Assembly: GCF_016599715.1 (NCBI RefSeq)
Contig: NZ_CP067019.1
Location: 1,736,001-1,800,000, forward strand
Direction: 5' to 3'
Origin: Acinetobacter sp. CS-2
GTDB taxonomy: Bacteria > Pseudomonadota > Gammaproteobacteria > Pseudomonadales > Moraxellaceae
DNA: 64,000 nucleotides
Below are positions 19,260 through 27,196 of this stretch, in pieces (the stretch's first letter is position 1; each line of letters begins with the position of its first letter). Made by a program: the position numbers and the translations under genes. The notes under the pieces were generated by a model, which worked only from the letters and a program-made list of their open reading frames with translations, was not told where the DNA came from and did not search any database.

Positions 19260-19290
19260 TGCCCATTATTTTATAGCTAAATAATAGGCA
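19260..19290. promoter_or_regulatory. Inverted repeat upstream of acnB
   Basis: TGCCCATTATTT (19260-19271) and AAATAATAGGCA (19279-19290) pair with one mismatch across a 7-bp spacer. It lies 132 bp before the acnB start. It could be an operator for a dimeric regulator. Confidence 0.4.
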
Positions 19291-19424
19291 TATCGATTAC
19301 ACAATAAGCAAATCCTTCACTTTTAAAGCTTTTTAATGATGAAAAAAGTTACTTTTAATGGAACATTCAACACAAAAAAGACAACTCCATGTTGCCTGTT
19401 TTGCTTATATAAAAATATTCAACC

Positions 19425-19760
19425 TTAGTGGACAGTGGTGGCTGTTAAATATTGAGCTAATTCTGCACGATTCCCGGTAAATTTAACTGCACATTCATCT
19501 TCAAACAGGCCTTGATGTTGATTACTGGCGAATGAAATATCAACTAAATAACGAGGATAATACTGATCTGCCAATTTTCTACGCAGAAACACTTTATCTC
19601 CCACACTCAGGACATAATTTGCACCACCAATAATTGCTACACCGTGCTCATCTTCCAAGAGCAAATCTTCATGATGCAAGTAGCCAATCACATCCATATT
19701 TCTACTCCAGTCATTATAATTCTTGATTTCATTATTCAATAACAAGATAAGTTTTTCCAT
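19425..19760 (-). CDS. Hypothetical protein (111 residues)
   Basis: The start chosen is ATG 19760 (MEKLILLLNNEIKNYNDW); a TTG at 19799 adds 13 residues with poor similarity to coding sequence. The protein is soluble and acidic, with an N-terminal helix, then DVIGYLHHEDLLLEDEHGVAI, GGANYVLSVGDKVFLRRKLAD, a Tyr-rich YYPRYLVDI and a C-terminal helix. The middle resembles a small beta-barrel (VGDKVFLRR). I do not recognise the family. It follows the lipoprotein gene 19842-20201 on the same strand after that gene's terminator. Confidence 0.6.
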   Translation of the reverse strand: MEKLILLLNNEIKNYNDWSRNMDVIGYLHHEDLLLEDEHGVAIIGGANYVLSVGDKVFLRRKLADQYYPRYLVDISFASNQHQGLFEDECAVKFTGNRAELAQYLTATTVH

Positions 19761-19828
19761 ATTTTTGATGAAGCAAATGTCACAATTTATGCTGATCAAT
19801 ATACTCAGGCTATTTTAAGTCACCCAAT

Positions 19829-19853
19829 AAAAAACCGTTCATTAGAACGGTTT
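19829..19853 (-). terminator. Terminator overlapping the end of the lipoprotein gene
   Basis: AAACCGTTC / GAACGGTTT hairpin with the gene's stop codon in its loop region, followed on the minus strand by a T-run. Confidence 0.75.
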
Positions 19854-20201
19854 GTAATTCGGCATTTTGTCATGCGGCGTAGCGATACATTTTTCAGTTA
19901 TTTTCTGCTTAAATTGATTACGGCTGGCTTCTGGATCTTTATTAATTTCATCTATAGGAAATGCATAGACCTGTTCAATAATATCCAGAATAAAGGTTTT
20001 AGTGATTTCATCTTCAATCTTGTTGGCGTGTTCTATAGCGGCCTCTTTGGTAATGGTATTTTGACGATCATACATAATATTGTTTGCCGCATTACCCATA
20101 CTGGTACAATAGCCTTTCCACTGTTCTTCAGGTGTTAATGGCTTCTTTTCACTACAGCCCACTAAAGCAACCAATGCCATCAAAGTGAATAACTTTTTCA
20201 T
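19842..20201 (-). CDS. Small lipoprotein
   Basis: The start is ATG 20201 (MKKLFTLMALVALVGC), with AGGAG 7 bases upstream; an open extension to 20276 is not preferred. The 119-residue protein has a classic lipoprotein signal with lipobox VALVGC, so it should be processed at Cys16 and membrane-anchored. The mature part starts SEKKPLTPEEQWKGYC, contains AIEHANKIEDEI and is mostly helical and polar, with three further Cys residues overall. Function unknown. The last codons lie inside the terminator hairpin. Confidence 0.75.
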   Translation of the reverse strand: MKKLFTLMALVALVGCSEKKPLTPEEQWKGYCTSMGNAANNIMYDRQNTITKEAAIEHANKIEDEITKTFILDIIEQVYAFPIDEINKDPEASRNQFKQKITEKCIATPHDKMPNYKPF

Positions 20202-20645
20202 CAATGTTCTCCTGTTGCCTCCTATCATAATCAAAGTTAAGCAAAATACGAAATCATCAAAACAAGATATCCCCAAAAATCATGAGCAAACTAAAATCAA
20301 GTACATAAAAATAAGCTCTATTTTAATTTCATGGGTTTAAAAAAGACTTTGAATTGAATTTTTTATTTTTAACTGATCTTTAAGTTATTAATTTAATTAA
20401 ACATAATTATTAAGTTACAAATTTAAGCTATAAAAAGCAGCAATAGGTAGCTATTCATTTGCATAATTTCAAACATAACTGTATGCTTAAACCCAACTAG
20501 AAAAATAGTTTGCTCTGGTAAATCTTCTTGTATTTCGCAGTTTTAGTCATAATCCTTCGTTTTTCAGATTTAAAGTTCCATTCTTATTTTCAAGTTAAAT
20601 TATCTGGCTTTTCAATAAGCTAAAAACATTTTTAAGGATTTTATT
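20202..20645. other. Intergenic region with the cold-shock gene leader
   Basis: AT-rich region. Cold-shock genes often have long structured leaders, and the 200 bp before 20646 may be one, but no specific cold-box motif was identified. Confidence 0.35.
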
Positions 20646-20855
20646 ATGTCTAATACTGTAAAAGGTACTGTTAAGTGGTTTAACGAAACTAAAGGTTTTG
20701 GTTTTATTCAACAAGAAAATGGTCCTGACGTTTTCGCTCATTTCAGCGAAATCACTGGTAATGGCTTCAAAACTTTGGCTGAAGGCCAACAAGTTGAATT
20801 CAGCATCGCTCAAGGTCAAAAAGGCCCGAATGCTGTAAACATCGTAGCACTATAA
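20646..20855 (+). CDS. Cold-shock domain protein (CspA family)
   Basis: This 69-residue single cold-shock domain has the RNA-binding motifs RNP1 KGFGFI (16-21) and RNP2 VFAHF (29-33), plus [12 protein letters not shown] at the start and [14 protein letters not shown]. It binds single-stranded RNA or DNA and acts as an RNA chaperone. AAGGA lies 10 bases before ATG 20646. It is a single gene, closed by a strong terminator directly followed by the IS30 element. The exact paralogue (cspA, cspC, cspE) cannot be told. Confidence 0.93.
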   Translation: MSNTVKGTVKWFNETKGFGFIQQENGPDVFAHFSEITGNGFKTLAEGQQVEFSIAQGQKGPNAVNIVAL

Positions 20856-20891
20856 TTTTTAAATCACGCTTGCCGACTGCAAGTATGATTT

Positions 20892-20925
20892 AAAAAAAGC
20901 GAGAGTTAAACTCTCGCTTTTTTTT
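20892..20925 (+). terminator. Terminator of the cold-shock gene
   Basis: AAAAAAAGCGAGAG-TTAAA-CTCTCGCTTTTTTTT hairpin and T-run, directly upstream of the IS left end. Confidence 0.9.
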
Positions 20926-20932
20926 GGACGCA

Positions 20933-21998
20933 GATTCAAATCCCAAGTGCGACACATTTGTAGTTAGTTGAAAAAGTTAGGTGTATTCGTAGAATCATTG
21001 GACTTTTTCAACTCGCAATTGGAAAGCACACAATGAAGAAATACACCCAACTTTCTCAAGATGAAAGATACGAAATTTATGCTACTTTGAAAAGTAAAAG
21101 TTCAATCGCTACCCTTGCTCGGGAGTTAGGGCGTTCACGATCAACCATCTACCGTGAATTAAAAAGAAATACTGGGCAACGTGGATATAGAGCTCAACAG
21201 GCAGCTAAATTTGCAAGTCAAAGACGGTACCGTCCTTCATCACCCATGACAGCGTTTGCCTTCGCTTATATTGATTATTTGATTGGCTTGGACTGGTCAC
21301 CAGAACAAATTTCAGGTGCTTTAACACAACGCTGTTGGCTGGATGTACCTTCACATGAGTGGATTTACCAGTACATTTATCAAGATAAATCAAAAGGCGG
21401 TAAACTCCATCTACACTTAAGGCATCAGAAGAAATATCGAAAACGAGGTTACAAAAACACGGATCGTAGGGGTCAAATCATTGATAAAACAAGTATTCAT
21501 TGCCGAGACCAGGTCATTGATCAACGACAACGTTTAGGAGATTTCGAAGGTGACACGGTGATTGGTAAACATCATAAAGGTGCTTTATTAACTCTCGTTG
21601 ATCGAAAGAGCCTGTACGTACATATTGTTCATTTAGGGCCAACGAGAGCATCCTCTCAAACGATTACTTGTGCATTAGATCGTTTACAGATGAGCCATGC
21701 TTATAGTGTGACATTTGATAATGGCAAGGAATTTTCCGAACACAAAAGAATTACTGATGCTGGCATAGATACGTATTTTGCTGATCCTTACAAGTCTATT
21801 CAGCGAGCTAGAAATGAAAATACGAATGGTTTAATCCGGCAATATCTGCCAAAATCGTCATCGTTTGATGACGTGTCAAACGAACAAATAGAGCAGATAG
21901 AATTTGCACTCAACCATCGTCCTAGAAAAACACTAGGTTGGCATACACCGAGTGAAGTTATGGCTGGTTTTTATACTGTTGCACTTGCCGCTTGAATC
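20933..21998 (+). mobile_element. IS30-family insertion sequence
   Basis: About 1,066 bp, typical of IS30. The ends are imperfect inverted repeats of about 23 bp: left GATTCAAATCCCAAGTGCG (from 20933), and right, read inward, GATTCAAGCGGCAAGTGCA (from 21998). They share GATTCAA, CAAGTGC and ACA. No target duplication is evident in the flanks (CA/CG). The transposase frame is intact, so the element may be active. It inserted directly behind the cold-shock terminator, disrupting no recognisable gene. Confidence 0.85.
21033..21995 (+). CDS. IS30-family transposase
   Basis: This 320-residue transposase has the N-terminal helix-turn-helix that recognises the IS end (SSIATLARELGRSRSTIYREL, about residues 23-43). 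The catalytic DDE residues lie in FEGDTVIGKHHKG (first Asp), VTFDNGKEF (second Asp) and RARNENTNGLIRQYLPK (Glu), the standard IS30 spacing. The stop codon lies inside the right inverted repeat. No frameshift or missing part was seen. Confidence 0.92.
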   Translation: MKKYTQLSQDERYEIYATLKSKSSIATLARELGRSRSTIYRELKRNTGQRGYRAQQAAKFASQRRYRPSSPMTAFAFAYIDYLIGLDWSPEQISGALTQRCWLDVPSHEWIYQYIYQDKSKGGKLHLHLRHQKKYRKRGYKNTDRRGQIIDKTSIHCRDQVIDQRQRLGDFEGDTVIGKHHKGALLTLVDRKSLYVHIVHLGPTRASSQTITCALDRLQMSHAYSVTFDNGKEFSEHKRITDAGIDTYFADPYKSIQRARNENTNGLIRQYLPKSSSFDDVSNEQIEQIEFALNHRPRKTLGWHTPSEVMAGFYTVALAA

Positions 21999-22172
21999 CG
22001 CCGGATTTTAAAACACTGATGCGCTAAATTAGGGTGTTTTATTGAGTAGTTGATCTACCAGTTCATTAATTTTAGTTTCAATGATGCACGTTGCGAGTGA
22101 CATTGCTGAGGTCAGAATCGGGGGATTGGAAATATTGTTTCATTCATGTCCACTACCTCACAGAAAATAAAT

Positions 22173-22200
22173 AGCCCAATATTGAATTGGGCTTTTCTTT
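22173..22200. terminator. Terminator hairpin
   Basis: AGCCCAAT (22173-22180) and ATTGGGCT (22186-22193), then TTTTCTTT. It ends right at the stop of the minus-strand acidic gene and may work in both directions, although the T-run is better on the + strand. Confidence 0.6.
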
Positions 22201-22399
22201 ACTCTTCAACTTCAATCGGATCGCCATCTTCAGGTCGTATATGACGAGTTCCATCATCTGCAGGGTCAACACTTGAGCCATCTTTAGTAATCGTGTTGTA
22301 CATCTCATCCTCTCTCTTATCGTCGATAAATTCTTCATCTTCGAAATCTTGAGGCTCATTATCATCGTCAAAATCTAAAGGCTTTTCTTCATCTATCAT
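22199..22399 (-). CDS. Very acidic small protein
   Basis: This 66-residue protein has about half of its residues Asp or Glu in clusters (LDFDDDNEPQDFEDEEFIDD, DPADDGTRHIRPEDGDP). It is soluble and probably intrinsically disordered. The start ATG 22399 has a modest ribosome site (GATGGA). A perfect 16-bp palindrome sits 14 bp upstream. A different frame (22153-22371) is also open but has a far less natural composition. No family recognised; it could be a DNA-mimic, chaperone-like or regulatory protein, which is speculation. Confidence 0.55.
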   Translation of the reverse strand: MIDEEKPLDFDDDNEPQDFEDEEFIDDKREDEMYNTITKDGSSVDPADDGTRHIRPEDGDPIEVEE

Positions 22400-22412
22400 G
22401 ACAATCCATCAC

Positions 22413-22428
22413 TTGTTTGATCAAACAA
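22413..22428. promoter_or_regulatory. 16-bp perfect palindrome upstream of the acidic gene
   Basis: TTGTTTGATCAAACAA is its own reverse complement and lies 14 bp before the start of the acidic protein gene, a typical operator position. Confidence 0.5.
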
Positions 22429-22643
22429 ATATCATGCTCAAACATTCGACAGTGTTATTCAATAGTGAACTATCCTTATTTGTGTAACTGATGATGAGAT
22501 ATTTTGTTGTAGCTAAAACCACAAATGCAACTCCGAAATGACGCAACAATCTGCATATGGTCTACACTGCTAAAAACAATGCAGACCGATGTTGATAAAA
22601 TTTTAAATATAACAAATAGTTGAGAATTTATATTCTCAAGCCA

Positions 22644-25600
22644 TTAGAAGCGCCAGTTATAGAACACGTCTATTGCACGTTCTAGCGATTGGCTCGCTTC
22701 CAGATATAAACGTTTATTCATTTGATAACGCAAGGTCAATTTATTCACCGGTGTAAACACCCCTACACCATAACGGATGAACAGATCCGGTGTAATATAA
22801 CCTGTTACACTGACCTGAGTATCATCTCCTGTTCCCTGTGCATCCAGCGCCAGACCACTCAGACCAAAAGTACGTCCAATCTGGTTGGTGAGAGCGCGTG
22901 TACCGCCTAAGCCCATACTGATTCCGGCAGCCGCAATGGTATTGTTGACATCGGACTTAAAGCCCGCTTCCTGACTAATACCACTGGCACCTTCATTAAT
23001 ACGGCCGGTAATGATGGCATTTAAGGCTTCCTGTTCAGACAATCCGGCATCGTTATACACTTGAATATTCGGACTGGTTGCTGTACCTGTTACACGCACC
23101 CCAACCAGACTACCCTGTACAGTCTTATTGGCATCGATATCCAGGGTCGGGTTATATAAAGGACCGTTAAAACGTGCAATCGAACGATTCAAATCCAGAC
23201 TTTGTCCATAGGCTTCAATTTTTACCCGTTGACTGACCCCAATTGCACCATTAGCACGCATGGCGGTTTCAAGTCCACGTTGTGAAAGATACAAACGTCC
23301 GGCCAGTGGAATACGACTATCAAAGCCCTGGAAAATCACCTGATTACCTAAATTGACCATGACATCGGCACGGATATCCCAAGGACGGGCTGCCCTTAAT
23401 ATTGCAAGCTGATCTTGTCCTTCACGCACGATTCGTACATCTGAAGATACATTGATTACCGGTGCTGAAGCTTCAGGCATCGAAATTAAGGCACGTGGTA
23501 CATCCACCTTACCGCTTAAGCTTAATTTCTTCTTAAACGGCAGCACATCTAAAGACAAATCCGGCGTAACCACGGCGGTAATTAACGGCGCCTGACGTAT
23601 AAGCAGGTTTTCACCTTTTAAATGCAACTGAATGCGGGGATCATCTTTCCAATTTACACTACCAGTCAATGCACCTGCACCTTGACCACTATTAAATGCA
23701 CCGTTAATGGTAGCGTGATCCTGACGAATGGAAGAATAGACCTGAATATTGGTTAAATTCACCGGCAAGGAAATCATGCTGATGGCGCCATCTTTCAGGC
23801 GCATTTCACCGTTCAATAAAGGCTGCGTTAAGGTACCACTAATTTTTCCAGCAAAAGACAAGTTGCCCGCCAGGGAACGAACATCCCGCATAAACGGTTT
23901 AAAGACTTTCAGTTGTACCTGATCGAAGGCGATCTCACCGCGCATCGGCATCCTGTCTTTATAAGGGTCTATAATGACATTGGCATAACCGGTACCAATT
24001 TCAGGGGTTTTAACATCTAAACGAACCTGTAAACCCGCAGCAATACTTTTTGCCACCACAGCAATTTCATTATATTTAAGTGTAGATCCTATATCTTGTG
24101 GATCTTCAGCTGCCAGCCCAATCACGCCATTACGGCTAACCAGTCTGGCATCAATTTTTGGCTTGCTGCCTTGTGCCCAGGCTGCTTTGGTATAGCCATT
24201 GACCTTACCGGTAATTTCCAGACCTTCTGGCATAAAGGCAGCAAAGTCATTTAAATCGACATTTCGGGTAATAAATGAAACATTACCTCTAGTTTTACTG
24301 ACCCGAATCGGTTGGTCAAAACACAACTGGCTTTGTTGACTCGACCAGCAATGTGCTCCGACAAATAATTCGCTTTTGGCAGAACTGTAAATCACCGAGG
24401 CATTTTGACGTTGTACCAAACGTGCACGCAAGGAGTCAAAATCACCTTTCTGGATTTGTCCCAACCAGTCATTCTGTGCATTAAAACCACCGGCCAATTG
24501 CACATAAAATTTAGACAGTCTGTTTTGTGCCTGTACTTTCAGGATATGGGCCTTACGCGTTCCGGCCAGTGAAATTTCACCCTGCTGAATCTCACGCCTA
24601 CCACTACGCAAGTTTTCCATTTTGGCAGTCATCAAGGTCGGGGTCGACTCAGAAGTCGGCAGCTCGCCTTGTACACGTAATTTTTTAACACTGAATAACT
24701 GGTTAAAACCGAAATCGTCTACCGCCAGATTGGCCGTCGCTTGCAGACGTGGTTGTGATTGCACATTTAAATAGCCATAAGCACGGCCACGAAGTCCACT
24801 GTATATTTCATACAAGGCCGGTGCATTGATTTTCAGTCTTAAGTTCTGGGCATTACCAGTAGCCTGAACCTGATTTTTTGCATAAGAAAGATACAAGTTG
24901 TTCGCTTCAAACTGTTGTGGCAGGAAGCCTTTTTGATTTGAATTAATCACCATCGCTAGATTTCCTGTTCCGCGAACAGGTTTATTGTTGATGATACCGG
25001 CTATATTCAGTTTCTGGATATTAATACGTTTTAAGCTGTCTGACCAAACCCCTTCAGTTTTCACGTTACCGGATAATTCACCGCGCACAGACGAGACAAA
25101 ATAATGCGGTTTAAAACGTACTAAAGAGGCATTGATATTCCAGCCCAAACCATTTTTAAGATAGACCAGACCACTGGCATAAATTTTTCCGGCAATACCT
25201 GAATGTTTCAGTTCATCGACTTTAACCAGTTCAGGTGTACCGGAGATCTTGAACTTGAGCATGCCTTCGCTGGCCGGAATTTGACTGGCATTGAGTGCGC
25301 CATCATAGTTGACGGCAAAACTTTTAAATGCACCACCCGCTTTTTGGGTATTAAATAAAAGGGCGATGGTGCTACGACCAGTTAAGCGTACTGTTTCGTT
25401 ATTATTTTGCTGCGCCAGGCGCCCGGTTAAATTAATCGCATTCAAATGAATAATCTGCTGATTCGGTTTGGCAAAACCATTGGCTTTTACCTGACCATTA
25501 AGCAAATTCACCGGTGCAGCTGCTGCAACAGTTTGCGGATTAAAATCTTTGGCATTGAGAATGGCATTCCATTTAAATTGACGTTTTTTGGTCGGAAAAT

Positions 25601-27158
25601 CTACTTTAGCACTACCGCTTAAACTGCTTTTACCTGCCACATAACTAAAACTCGGGATATTCAAGTCATTATTTTTGAAATTAAGCTGGGCGGTATACAG
25701 ACCTTCAGGCAACACACCCTTATCATTTTGGGTGACCGCTGTAGCGACATGAATATCCTGCTTGCCTTCAACCAGCGCCAATTTGACATCGCCCGATTTA
25801 CTGCTTAACCAGCCTACATAAGGCACGGCACGATCAATATTTTGCCAGGCCACATTCAGCAGCATCGGATTGAGTTTTTTGCCTTTTTGTTCGGCCTGAT
25901 CGAGCTTTAGATTCCATGTTTCATAACGGTCAAAATCTACCAATGCGGTTAAATGCAGACCATTTTGCAAACGGCCTTTAGAGGCAATTTTGGCATCCAG
26001 AGTTGGCGGTAGAAAGTCTTGGATGATTTGCGGAATCAGTTTATCTTTGGGATTAATTTTATCGACACGGCCATTCATGTCCCAGGTGACATGATCTTTC
26101 CAGCTCACCACGCCTGCAACATTCACCGCACCACTCATCAACTGACCATTTAAATTGCTAATGTCGAGCTGATGTACCAAGTCGGTATGCATACTGCCGT
26201 TATATTGACCTTGCGGAATATTTTTACCGCTTAAATCTGTAATGGCATCGATATTTAAACGCTGAATATCACCATTAAATTTAGCCACGCCATTTTTGGT
26301 ATATAGCTCTTGTTCCTTCAGCAATGGCCAATGATATTTTTTAAAATTTAACTCGCCAAACATCGGCACATGTTTGCGTACCGGATGCAGTACCACCCAA
26401 CCGGTTAACAGGTCTGGGGTATTGGTCGCTACACCGGCCTGAATCGTATCTAAAGATCCAGTTGCAACTACTTTAATATCATGAATATTTAGATTTTTAT
26501 GCAGTGCAGGTATGTTCAGATCACCCACAGCATGTAAAGGGTATTTCCCTTCAAACTTCATGTTGCCCGTAGCATTTTTCACCGAAAGATAGCCCATATC
26601 CATTCGGGAATCTTCGAACTTCAGTTCAGTACCTGACCAAAGTGCGTCATTCAGGTGAATATCGTGAAACTTTACACTTGCCGAAGCAGTCTTAATCAGC
26701 AGATGATCGACATCTGCAGTGTCTAGACGCAAAACAAAGGGCAAACGGATTTCATTAAATTTAAATGGTTTATCACTCGGTGGATGTTTGGTGATAATTT
26801 GCAGATTACGTACATCGGCACGATTTAGATGAATTTCTTTTTTAAGAATGGCACGCCAGCCCAGAGTGACATCTGCTCGGTCAATCTTCACGTCTACAGG
26901 TTTGAGCGTGACCAAAATATTTTTTAGGATAATACCGCTGAGCAGATTGCCGCCTTCATATTCATAATGAATAATTTGCTGACGCTCTAAAACACGGTCC
27001 AGTAAAAACTTGCTGCCTTTATCGGTACTAAACATCACGGCGAAAGAAGCAATCAGCAACACAAACACGATAAGTAATGTGAATAGCACACTCCTTAAAA
27101 TACGACGCTTTTTCGGTCTAGGTGTTTCCGTTTCCGGTTGCTGTTCTACTTCAGCCAT
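22644..27158 (-). CDS. tamB: Translocation and assembly module inner-membrane protein TamB
   Basis: A 1504-residue AsmA-like bridge protein thought to move phospholipids between the inner and outer membranes and to assist outer-membrane protein assembly with TamA. Residues 1-20 are polar (MAEVEQQPETETPRPKKRR), followed by a single membrane anchor (LFTLLIVFVLLIASFAVMF, about 25-43). A long repetitive beta-groove follows and, at the C-terminus, the conserved TamB (DUF490) domain (TGYITPDLFIRYGVGVFTP) ending in Phe. AGAG precedes ATG 27158. It follows tamA after 38 bp and is surely co-transcribed with it. Confidence 0.93.
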   Translation of the reverse strand: MAEVEQQPETETPRPKKRRILRSVLFTLLIVFVLLIASFAVMFSTDKGSKFLLDRVLERQQIIHYEYEGGNLLSGIILKNILVTLKPVDVKIDRADVTLGWRAILKKEIHLNRADVRNLQIITKHPPSDKPFKFNEIRLPFVLRLDTADVDHLLIKTASASVKFHDIHLNDALWSGTELKFEDSRMDMGYLSVKNATGNMKFEGKYPLHAVGDLNIPALHKNLNIHDIKVVATGSLDTIQAGVATNTPDLLTGWVVLHPVRKHVPMFGELNFKKYHWPLLKEQELYTKNGVAKFNGDIQRLNIDAITDLSGKNIPQGQYNGSMHTDLVHQLDISNLNGQLMSGAVNVAGVVSWKDHVTWDMNGRVDKINPKDKLIPQIIQDFLPPTLDAKIASKGRLQNGLHLTALVDFDRYETWNLKLDQAEQKGKKLNPMLLNVAWQNIDRAVPYVGWLSSKSGDVKLALVEGKQDIHVATAVTQNDKGVLPEGLYTAQLNFKNNDLNIPSFSYVAGKSSLSGSAKVDFPTKKRQFKWNAILNAKDFNPQTVAAAAPVNLLNGQVKANGFAKPNQQIIHLNAINLTGRLAQQNNNETVRLTGRSTIALLFNTQKAGGAFKSFAVNYDGALNASQIPASEGMLKFKISGTPELVKVDELKHSGIAGKIYASGLVYLKNGLGWNINASLVRFKPHYFVSSVRGELSGNVKTEGVWSDSLKRINIQKLNIAGIINNKPVRGTGNLAMVINSNQKGFLPQQFEANNLYLSYAKNQVQATGNAQNLRLKINAPALYEIYSGLRGRAYGYLNVQSQPRLQATANLAVDDFGFNQLFSVKKLRVQGELPTSESTPTLMTAKMENLRSGRREIQQGEISLAGTRKAHILKVQAQNRLSKFYVQLAGGFNAQNDWLGQIQKGDFDSLRARLVQRQNASVIYSSAKSELFVGAHCWSSQQSQLCFDQPIRVSKTRGNVSFITRNVDLNDFAAFMPEGLEITGKVNGYTKAAWAQGSKPKIDARLVSRNGVIGLAAEDPQDIGSTLKYNEIAVVAKSIAAGLQVRLDVKTPEIGTGYANVIIDPYKDRMPMRGEIAFDQVQLKVFKPFMRDVRSLAGNLSFAGKISGTLTQPLLNGEMRLKDGAISMISLPVNLTNIQVYSSIRQDHATINGAFNSGQGAGALTGSVNWKDDPRIQLHLKGENLLIRQAPLITAVVTPDLSLDVLPFKKKLSLSGKVDVPRALISMPEASAPVINVSSDVRIVREGQDQLAILRAARPWDIRADVMVNLGNQVIFQGFDSRIPLAGRLYLSQRGLETAMRANGAIGVSQRVKIEAYGQSLDLNRSIARFNGPLYNPTLDIDANKTVQGSLVGVRVTGTATSPNIQVYNDAGLSEQEALNAIITGRINEGASGISQEAGFKSDVNNTIAAAGISMGLGGTRALTNQIGRTFGLSGLALDAQGTGDDTQVSVTGYITPDLFIRYGVGVFTPVNKLTLRYQMNKRLYLEASQSLERAIDVFYNWRF

Positions 27159-27196
27159 AATACTCTCTAAAAACTAAGATTTATAAAAACCAGTAT

